Source of the DNA: Cryptomeria japonica
Taxonomy: Eukaryota > Streptophyta > Pinopsida > Cupressales > Cupressaceae
Direction of reading: 5' to 3'
Length of the DNA stretch: 64,000 nt
NCBI RefSeq assembly: GCF_030272615.1
Contig: NC_081408.1
Coordinates: 199,561,341 to 199,625,340 of the forward strand
Made by a program: the position numbers and the translations under genes. The notes beneath the pieces were generated by a model, which did no database searches, was not told where the DNA came from, and was given only the letters and a program-made list of their open reading frames with translations. How positions within the stretch are numbered: the stretch's first letter is position 1; every line of letters begins with the position of its first letter. Of this stretch, positions 12,931-24,328 are shown piece after piece.

Positions 12931-14006
12931 AAATGACATCTTGATGAGGTTGCAAATGTTGAGGTTTCTAAGTCCAACAATAATCAAACGTGAAGTTTCC
13001 ATGATTTTCTAAGAGCATATTAAGATTATGATTAATCATTATAACATTCCCATTGTGAAGGAATTTCAAACATTTATGAATGGTATAAGGTACATCTTTC
13101 ATGGAATCAAGCCAAGGGTGCCCCAACTTCACACAAAATTGGTCTGAAGATAACAACAATGATAACATTTAAGTACTTAGCACCAACTTGAATAGAAGGG
13201 GTGATGGAACCTATAGTTGACAAGTGAAACCATCATGCACCTTAATCAAAACATCAAATTTATCATATGTATCTTGATATAATTTTTGTGCATAGAGGTC
13301 TTCTTTTTTTATAACATCTACGATACATATTGGATCTATGAGCACTCCACGTGAGATATTTCCTTTAATATTTGTAATAATGTATAATGGTCCATTAGTT
13401 TCTCTAATTATTTCTCTTGAGTTAAAGGTGACACAAGTGTCACACTTAAAGTTAGGCTACTCAATAGAGTTCACAACATTGGTGGATTCATCAGATATAT
13501 ATCATCAATAACTATACGTCCATTATCATTATGCCCAACAACATTGGTAGAGTGAGAAGGAAAAGGATTGGTAAAGGTTTGAATTTTTTTATTAAGAGGT
13601 TACATAGATATATTTTATTTAAATAATTTACACCATCCACTACTATAGTATTAGAATCAATAAGATCTTGAATTTCATGCTTCAATCTATCACACTTCTC
13701 AGTATCATGGTCAACTTGATGATGGTATTGTAAATAGGATTTAGGATGAAAAAAGGGTCACAAAGGAGCGTGGAAGTATCTACAAGACAAATGAAAGGAA
13801 GCTTCATCACCTTATAATTAAACAACTTAAGCATGATGATATGAAATGAATCAGAAAAAGGATTGAAGCTATAATGTTTAAATTTTTATTAGAAGAGAGC
13901 TAAAACAGGTATTATATTTGACACTTCAAAGTGAATATGATTGGAATAATTATTGATCTTGATAAAATTATTCCTTTGTTTTTGAAATTTTTGATTCAAG
14001 CATATT
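12931..14006 (-). pseudogene. Gyp-A gag C-terminus and aspartic protease remnant
   Basis: On the minus strand, 13760-13640 reads YHHQVDHDTEKCDRLKHEI followed by QDLIDS, a degenerate CHHC knuckle matching Gyp-C's FHQGRGHKTSNCHRLKDLI. Further on (13450-13300) come ITNIKGNISRGVLIDP, aligned with Gyp-C's protease start, and at 13165-13030 LGHPWLDSMKDVP and KCLKFLHNGNV, aligned with LGRPWIHAMQAVP and QCIKFPHNGVE. The catalytic Asp-containing motif is LIDP instead of the lineage's IDNG, and frames are broken. The piece ends at the left CATTC duplication of Gyp-C and continues upstream at 24329. Confidence 0.75.
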
Positions 14007-14011
14007 CATTC
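14007..14011. repeat. Gyp-C left target-site duplication, CATTC
   Basis: CATTC precedes TGTAGTCACAC at 14012 and recurs at 24324-24328 right after the truncated 3' LTR. Confidence 0.8.
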
Positions 14012-15398
14012 TGTAGTCACACAAATCTGTCCAGCTTAATTAAATAAATATTCACTATTTTTTTTGATTAAAAATCCACTAGCCATCAGTTAATTAAATT
14101 AATATTTAATTAATTTATCCCCAAACATTCTTCTATTAATTAAATAAATTATTCAATTTATTTTAATTAATTCATTAAACCAAATTCAAATCAATTAAAT
14201 AAATAAAATCTATTTATTTAATTAAATCCCCCTATTCCTCTTTTAAATAAATTAAATTAAACATTTATTTAAATCATTATCCCCCCCCCACTTGCATTTT
14301 CCTACAAATGCAACTTGCACACATTTATTGAAATAAATTAATTTATATTTTAATAAAATCCTATTTTCCCTCACCCACAAAATCCACTTGCAAAATCTAA
14401 TCCCCTTCTAGATTCTTCTAACCCCTTCCTAATTAGCCTAATCCATCCCCTAATTATTGTCACATTCCTAAGCAAAATGAAGTCACTTCTCAAAGACTTC
14501 AAAAGTCTTTGAAAAACATTTAATGCTTTGTGTGTTCAACAAATTAACCCCCAAAGTCTTCCAAGACCACTAATGTCTCTTACATGACCATTTATGGCTC
14601 TTGCATAACCATTTATGGTTATTTCAAACTTGTCTCCCCAAACATTTATTGTTTTGACCATATTTATCCTTTTTACATTTGCACAAGAGTTTATCCATTG
14701 GATAAAAGCTTTATTCTTTGAATAAAGAGTTTATTCATTCAACTAACCTTGACTTTAACTCCCAAGGTCATATCAAGCATTTAATGCTTATTCCCTCTCC
14801 TCTCAACCTATGTCACATTGACACTTATCATCCTAGGATTGGGTTGAAAGCCCTCACATGGATTTGAAATCATTCAATCCCGACCCTTGTTGAGATTACT
14901 CAATCTCAACCATCCATTGCTCCATTTTTCTTATATATAGAGCCCATTTCTTCATAATCCAGATCCTGAAAACTTGTATGCATTTAACCTATAGGCATTT
15001 TAGAGAGCATTTAGCATAGCAAACTAAAATCTTGTTATTTTGGTTAAAATCAATCATTTCAATAGCATCTAGTATGTTAGATTTTCATTTTACATTTGGA
15101 GCACAATACTAAAATCTCAATCCTCCATAAGCATCCATAGTGCAAAAAGCTGCTGAAAGCTACACTATTTTGGAACTTGGAGAGGAGAGGAACAAGGGAG
15201 AAGGAGCTAAGAGCATGCTAAGAGGCATTTGGAGATGCCTTATTACCTTTGTTTCATTTGTTAGATATATTAGCATGATTTTAGTATCTCTTTTGATATG
15301 CCTGTTTAGATTAGTTTTTGATTGACTAACACTAACGATTTTCTTGTGTCTTGTGTTGTTTTGTCATTTTCTAACCTTGTCCATTTCACAGAGCATCA
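14012..15398 (+). repeat. Gyp-C 5' LTR
   Basis: Begins TGTAGTCACAC, ends AGCATCA, 1387 bp. A TATATATA box at 14932-14939 is followed by GAGCCCATTTCTTCATAA. The right ~500 bp are nearly identical to 23820-24323, including a 61-codon ORF (15140-15325) that recurs in the other LTR and is not a gene. 14040-14290 is a run of AATTAAAT-type AT-rich words ending in a poly-C tract (14281-14290). Confidence 0.85.
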
Positions 15399-18092
15399 TT
15401 TGGTGAATCCGACGTGAATCCAAACACCAAAAAGATCATTTTTTTTTACCAATAACATGTTTGAATGTTGAAAATGTCACACAGGTTGCGCTTTGGCGCT
15501 ATTGAACTTGTTCTAGCGCTATTGATACTTATGATTTTAGCGCTATTGTTCTTAAAATAGCGCTATTGTATCAAGTTTAGCACTTTTGACATTTTTTTGG
15601 TGCGTTTGACACTGTTTTGGCATAATTCACCCTGTTTCGGCACGTTTGCCTTCTCTGTCTTTCTTTTTTTTTTAGTGCATTTGTGTTAAATAATGCTTCT
15701 GTTCAAACACAGACTAGCGCTATTGTAACAGAATGTTGTACAAAGGACCTTGTAACCGAAAAAGTGAAAGTTTTTAGGCTTGTGGAAGCCCCCCCCCAAC
15801 ATGGATTTTACTAACCAGTTGTTGTTTGTGCAGGTTTAAAACTCACCATTAAAAATCTCAAACTTTCTTTTGGTGCTTTAAAACTTGAACAAACAAAATT
15901 TCCTTGCTTTCTAGTTAGGGTCACTTGTCTTTGGTGCATTAAAATTGAACAAAACAAACATTTGTTTTCTTGCAAGTTAGGAAACACACTTCATTTGGGG
16001 ATTAAAATCAACACTTCTATTTTTTTTTTTTTTGCATCAAAAGAATTTACAATCCACACTTCTATTTTTGGTGCACATAAAATACACAATCAACTTGTTT
16101 AAAATTTTTGCAAAGCGATTTTTCTTTACATGTGCTTCAAATTTAGTTGACCAGGATTTCTAATTTCTAGATTACAACACATTTTGCCATTGAAGTTAAA
16201 AAGAACACCATGACTGTTGGAGCAACATCTCCAAATAGTTAGATCACATTGCAATGGCAGATTAAAAAGAACAAGTGTTTTTCATGCTTGGCACACTTGT
16301 GCAAAAAGTTGGTTGAGTGGTCCCACTTCTAACACACACTATCCTCTCCCTTGACTTTCGTGGTCCTAGGTGCAAGAGAAAAGTGTTAGTAACACTCAAA
16401 ATTTTATCTTTTTAAGAGAGGCCTGCGAAGAGACACATCACTCTTGGGAATGACCTTGTGCGGTAAATCCTTCGAGCCACTATAGAAATTAGGTGAGAGT
16501 GAAAGCTGTAGCCTTGGGTATAGCTGTTCCTACAGTGTAACTGGTCAAAAGGACAAATGGGCCCCACCACTAGTTACAAGGCTCTTAAGTGAGTCACTGC
16601 AGAATGAACTTATGTCCAAAAATATCGAACATGACTAAACACCTTTAAGTAGTAGCCCACCCATTCTATTGATTGAGGATATTTGTGATATAATTTAGTG
16701 CAAGAGCATAGATGGTTTTTCTCCCAAGACACTCACCATACATATTTCCTTGAGTAGAAACATAGCTTTTTGAAAAGTCACTTGTGGCTTGATAAAAGTG
16801 GTGACTCCCCCATCATAGGGATCATCTATTTGTTATGCTCGTGCAAGACTTAGTATATCACATCCTTACCTACCAAGGCGGGATTCATAAGGTATGTAGT
16901 ACCAAAGTCAAAGAAATATCAAGATGTGGGCTAAATTTATCACAACAGGCCATTTGACCTTAGGGATAAAAAGTGTTTGAAGTGTGTTCGTTTTAGTCAA
17001 GACCAAGTGCAAATTGAGCCGACTTCAGGCTTTGGAAATACACCTTAAAAATACATTTAAAAGAAAGGGTCATAAGAAGTCCAAGGATTGGGTTGATCTA
17101 GACCCATACTCATTTGTGCCTTTGAGGCAACATTCTTGTGTTTGTGTGCTTGCTTTGTTTTCTTGTCAAAGAAAAATCAGAAAATCACTTCCAAAAAAAA
17201 AGTATTCATCCAACCAAACACATCAAAAACAAAGTGCAAACAACAAAAGTATCAAAACTTTATGACCATTCTTCACATCTTGCGAAAGAAGAAGCATCAT
17301 CAAAATATCAACTTGAAAAGAAGACCATTAAGCTCAAAGGCTTGGATCAAAAGGAGGAAATTCTTCTATATAAATAGACAAATTTTTGTCTCACATAGAG
17401 TCTTTCTATGTCACATGCATCTCTACCTTCAAGGCAAAACAAACGAATTTGATTCAGAATCATTGAAGCACAGAGCTTTTATGCAATATAGAGCTCTGAG
17501 TTATCACAAAAACCAAGGAGGTAAGATTAATCCCAACTTTTTCCCAAACGTCTGTATCACATACAACATAGCTCGAGAAATACCACCAACACCCGAAAGA
17601 GAAGAGGTAGAGTTTGTCCCATTTGTGACACAAAGTTTTTATTGAAGTTGAAAACATTTCATCCATTATCTTATGCATACATCATCACTTCATCATCAAT
17701 CCGTCCCAACGCTCAAAACATTAAGAGGTTATTGTCCCAAGTTCTCTTTTAGATATTGCTTGAATCAAACACATCACATCACTTTTTAGATTGTTTCTAC
17801 ATCTAGGATAAGCTCATCCTAAGAGACACATCTACGTAGGTTAAAACTAGGTCATGAGTGAATCCTCTCATTACTAGGTAGTTAAATCTGTAACACATCT
17901 CAGATTTCTCTACACCTTATCACATCAAATCCTATCCAAACAAACAAGCAATTCAAAGAAGGAATTTCGGTTACATCTACCTTAAAAGTGCTAGAGATCT
18001 ACATGCAACACAATTCACCAACCATCAATCTCTCATTTCATCAAAAACTCATCATCATTTTCACACAACTTCAACAAAAGCTTGTAAGCAAA
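15399..18092 (+). other. Gyp-C primer site and long leader
   Basis: Directly after the LTR, TTTGGTGAATCCGACGTG (about 15399-15416) has the form TGG plus acceptor and T-arm complement of a tRNA. It is not the Met initiator, and Gyp-A has the related TGGTGAACCTGACTTG. Next is an array of AGCGCTATTG words (15487-15725), then about 2.3 kb with no recognised domain. ORFs at 16984-17265 and 17136-17645 lie here. The latter (169 codons) resembles no family I know and overlaps other frames, so I do not call it a gene, although Ogre-like elements can carry an extra ORF in this position. Confidence 0.6.
15487..15725 (+). repeat. Phased AGCGCTATTG array in the Gyp-C leader
   Basis: Copies start at 15495 (GGCGCTATTG), 15515, 15539, 15559 and 15716, the first four spaced 20-24 bp. 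Between 15575 and 15650 decayed units of similar spacing appear (TTAGCACTTTTG, TGGTGCGTTTG, TCGGCACGTTTG). The core AGCGCT is a perfect palindrome. Confidence 0.75.
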
Positions 18093-19384
18093 ATGGCTCA
18101 AACCCGATCACGATCAAGGCAACGAGAAATAGAAATGGAAGAAGAAGAAGAGGAAAATCTCAATGAATTTCAAGAAGCACTTGGAGGAAATGCAAATGAC
18201 GAAAACCCAAGTACTCCTACTCCTGCAACAATAGAAAGGGCCCAACATAACCCTCTCTTTAACAAACTTTTTGATGAAATACTCAGGAGCAATGCAGATG
18301 CTCACTTCTTAAAACTCACTCAAGAAGGAGCAAAACTCCCTTCTGACTTTGATCTTGCCCAATTAAGACAAGCACTAGAAAGACAAAGTCACCATGAAGA
18401 GGAAAGAGGTAGAGATCTCATCAGATATAACATTCCTCGAGGTAACCCACCACCTCCTCCTCCAAATGAAATGGAGATGTTGCGGCAACAAGTCAAGAAT
18501 CTCGCCCAACAACTTCATAGTGGTGTCAAAACTAACCAATTCTCACTCAATGACATATGTCCTTATCCTTTTGATAGGAATCTTTATATGCCACCCTTTC
18601 CAGGAGGATTTGAAACACCCAAATTCAAAAAATATAGAGGAAAAGGAGATCCTCGTGATCATGTCAGAGAATTTCATTCTGCTTGTCTCAAAGTAGCATA
18701 TGAAGACACATACCTAATGCGGCTTTTTCCCCAAAGCTTGGGAGGAACAACCACATCATGGTTTTCCTGACTATCAGGTGGCATTAGAACATTTGAGGAA
18801 CTTATCCAGAAATTCCTTGCTCATTACTCTCATAACATTGAACACGACATCACCATGGCTGATTTGTGCAACACCAAACAAAAACTAGGTCAACTATTCT
18901 CAGTATTCCTACAACGATGGTGCCAAATGTCTAGCAGATGTTCTCTTTAGTTACCTGAACGAGAACTAGTGGAAATATTCATTTCCAACTTAAACGAAGA
19001 AATGGAATTTCACTTGGATGTCAAAGACACAGACTCTTTTAATGATATGATCACCAAGGGTTTGAAATGTGAAATGGAACTTATCAAGAAAGGACTCATC
19101 AAAATCTATAATGAACCAAAGGATGGTCCTCGCCCATGCTTCAATAGTGATAAGCCAAACTTCTGGAACAAAAACAAGAATATCATCAACATTGGGGTTG
19201 TGGATGCCAGGACTATACAAACTGCACAACCTGTGGTTCGGTTTGCAGGACAGAATCCTCCACCTCAGAATAACACAAATGTTCCTTCCAATCAAGGTCG
19301 TATCACATCTCATGATGAACCAAGACCTTGTCAGCAAAAACAAAAACGCACATACACTCCCTTAGGGGAACCCATTGAAATAGT
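18093..19384 (+). pseudogene. Gyp-C gag
   Basis: Start chosen at MAQTRSRSRQREIEME (18093), where an acidic coiled N-terminus begins; the upstream in-frame Met at 17988 lies in leader text. Residues ~170-260 hold the retrotransposon gag core (KYRGKGDPRDHVREFH, then LMRLFPQSLGG). TGA at 18768-18770 replaces a codon in WFS*LSGG, and TAG at 18948-18950 interrupts again. The frame continues through ELVEIFISNLNEE to about 19380, where the reading must move to frame 2 to reach the zinc knuckle. Gag forms the particle and binds the RNA genome. Confidence 0.85.
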
Positions 19385-22300
19385 TTGCAACAACTCATTT
19401 CTCAAAATTTGGTCACTCTCCCTAAAACATCAAACTATGAACCTCAGGTCAAACCTGCATGGTGGAGAGATACTGAACACTATGATTTCCACCAAGGAAG
19501 AGGACACAAGACAAGTAATTGTCACCGATTAAAAGATCTTATTCAAGATCTTATTGACCGAGGAGAAATTGAAATAGAAGGACATGACCCAAAAACAACA
19601 AATAATGATCATCTGATGTTCAAAAATCCACTTCCATCACAAGATCAAAGGGGTCCTTCCACTTCTAGGCGAGGCACTGATACCACTGATTATACATAGG
19701 CTGCGTATAATTACATTGTAAATCATCTGTATGATGCCAGTGAACAAGTTGCAACTATAACCTTCAAAAATCCCAACTCAAATTGTAATGTTGTTACACG
19801 TTGCGGCAAGGTTACCATAAAGGCAAATCCACAAGGCACCACCTCCATCCCAAAACAACACAATCTTGTGGAACAATTAGACAAAACCCCTGCACTTATA
19901 TCCATTTTAGAGCTATTGCGCCTATCACCATCTCATAAAACTATCTTGGATCAAGCCCTCCAAGAGGCATCAGTCCTTGCAAATCTAAATATAGACCAAT
20001 TTCAAGCCATGGTTGGAAGTCTAAAGTCATCACCTTGTCTCACTTTTTCCGAAAGTGACAACTCTTCCTTCCAGCAACCTCATAATGCCTCACTCCACAT
20101 TGAAGGATTTATTAACCAGCATAGGATCAAGCGAGTCTTGATAGATAATGGAGTAGGCTTGAACATTTGTACACTACAGTTGGTCACAACATTGGGATAT
20201 GCGGTAGAATCAGTGGATCCTCATAAGAAGATCACAATCAAAGCCTATGACGATGCAGAGTGGTCATCCAAAGGAGCTGTGGTACTACCAATCCGAGTGG
20301 GCCCTGTGGTAAAGCACATCATCTGTCAGGTTCTGGACCTTCCTCTTCCATACAATCTATTGTTAGGGAGACCCTGGATACATGCCATGCAAGCCGTTCC
20401 ATCTACCTACCATCAATGTATCAAGTTCCCACATAACGGTGTAGAGATCACAATCCTGGGCAATGCAAATCCCTTTGCGTATTGCCATAATATCAACCAT
20501 CAACCAGAGATTACTGTTCCTAATAATAGAGAAGCCATTTCCTCCACATCACATATAAATCCCGCCTCTCTTGCTAGTTCAAACACCACTATACCAAAGC
20601 AAGAAAAGCTTAAAATGAAAATAGCAGAGGAAGGTCCTGGGGAATACAACTTGAGTCAACTCTTTTGTGTGGGACAAATGCCCACTTCTCCTAGAACACA
20701 TGGTAAACCAAAATAGTTACTCCAGCAACCATTAATCACACCAGCATGTGCTTTGATGCCTTTCATCCTTGGAAAAAGTAAAGAAGAAGAAACCCAAGAT
20801 GAGGACTTGGCAGACTGGATCTATAAAGATCCCATCACCACTGATATACCGAAAGTTAAACTTCCTACGGATCAGTATGGCAAAGGTCTCCTCATTATGC
20901 AAAGAATGGGGTATGATGGTCAGAGTGCTTTGGGGTATTGCAAACAAGGACGACATGAAACTCTGCTGCCAGAATTAAAACCCAAAGGAAATAGAGGCCT
21001 CGGCTTTGAAAAAGAGATTTCCTAAACTCAAATTCAAAGGAAAACCCATCAAACCATTATGTTAGCCTACTGCAAAAAAGACACCTTTCATTATCAAAGC
21101 AGCCTCAAGCACCATCCCAACTGCCCCATCAAGGCTCAAAACCCCAACACAACCATCACCAATGCCACTCATCCCACCAAACAAACCCGTAATCCCATCC
21201 GCAGCACCATTAGCAGCAACAACTATATCAGAACCCACAGCAGTATCTATGGCACCAACAGTTCTAGCAGAAGCCACTGAGTCAACATTGCTGATACTCC
21301 CTATACCATATTCTTTTATCCCCATCGACCTTCCTATAGTACCAATCACTACAAAGGTACATCAACCAATCGCACCTGCAGTATTTAACTCAAAAGACAT
21401 CCCAGTATGGTATAGTAATTGGATGCTGGAAAGTGACTTAGAGACTGACTCACATGAGTGGGAATTTGATTCTGTACAGCTTAACACTTTAGATGAGGAA
21501 GATGCATCACTACCTCCACCACGCAAAGACATCCCTATTTATGGAGAAGCACAGATAAAGACCACTTGGGTTCCTAAACTGGAAACATCTTCCACAGACC
21601 CTACATCTCATCCTACACCTAATTCTAATAGGGAGAGTACAATTAATGACCTTCACCATAACGTCTTAACCCTCACTGATACATCTAATGCACTTAACCT
21701 AATCGATGAAGTAATGCCCATTATCCACCCTGAACTCATCGAATGGAACCAACCAAATCCCCCATGTCTTGACTTCTTCCAAAATGATGAGGCCATCATT
21801 GACTTTTTGGAATTAAGGGATAACCTACCAAGCGGGGATCACAAAGCTAGATTTGCCATTGAACTTAATAGTGCAGCATACTTCGGGGCAGATGCCAAAC
21901 CTTTCAGCTACAAAAATATAACAATAAAACATGGATCTTCCAGTGAAAACCACATCGTGGCACTGTTTGATTCAACAAAAGTAAAAAGAAAGAGCGTATC
22001 TAACGGTGAAAACCTCTCTGAGGTGCCTGAGGATGAAGGGTTTGACATTCTCCCTGCTAGTACACAACGGGAACAATCAACGATTCTCATCAAGGAAACC
22101 AAAGAATACAATGTGGGGACTCTTGAAAATCCTCATCTCATACATTTGGCATCTCTTCTCACTCCAGAGGAACAACCTAAATTTATAGAGTTCTTCCAGA
22201 AGCGTCAGATCAACTTTGCATGGTCATATGCAGACATGCCTAGACTTGATCCTGATTTAGTCATGCATCACCTCACCGTTGCAAAAGGAGCCAAACCTGT

Positions 22301-23819
22301 CAAGCAGAAGCTTCATAAGATGCATCCTCAAATTGCAGTACTAGTCAAAACAGAACTCAAGAAACTCCTAGATGTTGGTTTCATTAGACCAATTGATTAT
22401 GCAGAATGGATCTCCAATATTGTGCCTATCGGCAAACCAAAAGGGGGCATCCACATTTGTATTGACTTCAAAGATCTGAATAAAGCCTATCCTAAGGATG
22501 ACTTCCCCCTTCCAAATATCAACATCATAGTGGATCTGACAGTAGGACATGCCATGCTTTCACTCATGGATGGCTTTTCAGGATACAATCAGATAAAGAT
22601 CGCACCAAAAGATCAACATAAGACAACCTTCACATGTCCATGGGGCACATATTGCTGGAATGTAATGTCTTTTGGTCTAAAGAATGCAGGAGTGACCTAT
22701 CAACAAGCAATGACCACCATCTTCCATGACATGATGCATACTATGATGGAAGATTATGTTGATGACTTACTAGCAAAATCACTCACCAGAGAAGGGCATC
22801 TCCACATCTTAGATAAAATCTTTGATAGACTAGAACAATACCATGTTCGGCTCAACCCAAAGAAATGTGTCTTTGGAGTAACCTCCGGGAAGCTTCTAGG
22901 ATACATTGTCTCAAGCAAAGGTATTGAGGTCAACCCAACAAAGGTAAAAGCAATCATGGACATGCCACCACCAAAGAATATCAGTTAGCTAAGGACATTA
23001 CAAGGGCGGCTTCAATCCATCCAAAGATTCATTGCACAATTGGCTAATAAGTGTCACCCATTCACACACCTGCTACACAAGAACATCTGCTTTCAGTGGG
23101 ATGCCCGATGCTAGCAAGCATTTCAGACACTTAAAGACTATCTCATGAATCCACCATTGCTGATCCCACTAGATCCAAGTAGACCATTGTTACTCTATAT
23201 CTCAGCAACAAGTATAGCATTGGGTGTACTACTGGCACAACATAATACATAAGGAAAAGAGTGTGCTGTTTACTACATCACTCGCACACTGGTGGGCTAT
23301 GAACTCAATTACACACCTATTGAGCGAGCTTGCCTACCAGTAATCTTAGTAGCCACTAAAATGAGGCACTATCTGTTAACACACAAATTACAACTCATTG
23401 CAAAGATTGATCCAATCAAGTATTTACTCAACAAAGCAGCATTGACAGGTCGCTTGGCCAAATGGGTGATGATTCTAAGTGAATTTGACATCGAGTATGT
23501 AGATCATAAAGCTATCAAAGGTCAAGTTATTGTGGATCAGTTGGCTGATGCACCTCTCATAGGCAATCACCCTCTCATTTCCAATTTTCCAGATGAAGAG
23601 ATATTCATGATTACAACAACCCAACCATGGAAATTATACTTTGATGGTTCATACACTAGGCACGACTCGGGGGTAGGCATTCTGTTTATCACACCTCAAG
23701 GTGATAGCATCCCAAAGTTTTACAGGCTCACATTTACATGCACAAACAACATATCATAATATGAGGCCTTGATCACAGGACTCAGGCTAGCCGTACAATG
23801 GAAATTACAAGAACTGCAA
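19385..23819 (+). pseudogene. Gyp-C pol: protease, G-patch, RT, RNase H, partial second RNase H
   Basis: Frame 2: a CHHC-like knuckle (HYDFHQGRGHKTSNC, first Cys now Tyr), TAG 19697-19699, protease with LIDNGVGLNICT (about 20140-20175) and LLGRPWIHAM, TAG 20714-20716, then a G-patch (about 20868-21015: YGKGLLIMQRMGY ... GLGFEK). Near 21030-21160 it passes to frame 0, where a Pro/Thr-rich linker leads to reverse transcriptase with LDVGFIRPIDYAEW, FSGYNQIKIAP and catalytic YVDD (22755-22766). RNase H follows with stops at 22986, 23112 and 23250. A second RNase H begins at WKLYFDGSYTRHDSG (about 23630), has a stop at 23757 where YEAL follows, and is cut off at 23819. Integrase is absent. The RT is well preserved. 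Confidence 0.9.
20868..21015 (+). other. G-patch domain coding segment in Gyp-C pol
   Basis: The reading YGKGLLIMQRMGYDGQSALG, then GRHE..LLPELKPKGNRGLGF, has the spaced glycines of a G-patch (GxGxxxMxxMGYxxGxxLG...GLGF). G-patches bind nucleic acid or DEAH helicases, and some betaretroviral proteases end in one. Here it lies after the protease and before RT in an otherwise ordinary Tat-type pol, and it is free of stops. Confidence 0.8.
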
Positions 23820-24323
23820 ATTACTCAATCTCAACCATCCATTGCTCCATTTTTCCTATAAATAGAGCCCATTTCTTCATAACCCAGATCTTGAAAACTT
23901 GTATGCATTTAACCTATAGGAATTTTGGAGAGTATTTAGCATAGCAAACTAAAATCTTGTTATTTTGGTTAAAATCAATCATTTCAATAGCATCTAGTAT
24001 GTTAGATTTTCATTTTACATTTGGAGCACAATACTAAAATCTCAATCCTCCAGGAGCATCCATAGTGCAAAAAGTTGCTGAGAGCTACACTATTTTGGAA
24101 CTTGGAGAGGAGAGGAACAAGGGAGAAGGAGCTAAGAGCATGTTAAGAGGCATTTGGAGATGCCTTATTATTTTTGTTTCATTTGTTAGATATATTAGCA
24201 TGATTTTAGTATCTCTTTTGATATGCCTGTTTAGATTAGTTTTTGATTGACTAACACTAACGATTTTCTTGTGTCTTGTGTTGTTTTGTCATTTGCTAAC
24301 CTTGTCCATTTCACAAAGCATAA
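23820..24323 (+). repeat. Gyp-C 3' LTR, 5'-truncated
   Basis: Matches 14895-15398 of the 5' LTR, including TATAAATA (23857-23864; TATATATA in the other copy). It joins pol abruptly at 23820. The last base pair reads AA (AGCATAA) where the 5' LTR has CA, and the CATTC duplication follows. Confidence 0.88.
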
Positions 24324-24328
24324 CATTC

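Larger units (their letters stand above)
14012..24323 (+). mobile_element. Gyp-C: Tat-type Ty3/gypsy retrotransposon with G-patch and dual RNase H, internally deleted
   Basis: A 10.3-kb element inserted into Gyp-A on the opposite strand, flanked by CATTC. Order: 5' LTR, primer site, 2.7-kb leader, gag, protease, G-patch, linker, reverse transcriptase, RNase H, then the start of a second RNase H, which fuses at 23820 to the middle of the 3' LTR. The second RNase H and long leader are known traits of the plant Tat/Ogre lineage. Integrase, the end of the second RNase H and the first ~880 bp of the 3' LTR are missing. Stops are mostly of the C-to-T kind, yet a 608-codon ORF (21162-22988) survives. 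Confidence 0.88.

Noticed and set aside
15140-15325. 61-codon ORF that recurs almost unchanged at 24065-24250
   Set aside because: Both copies lie in the paired LTRs of Gyp-C, so conservation is due to the LTR duplication and not to coding.
17136-17645. 169-codon ORF in the Gyp-C leader
   Set aside because: No known domain, composition like the surrounding noncoding leader, overlapping ORFs in other frames. It could be an extra Ogre-type ORF, but I cannot support it.
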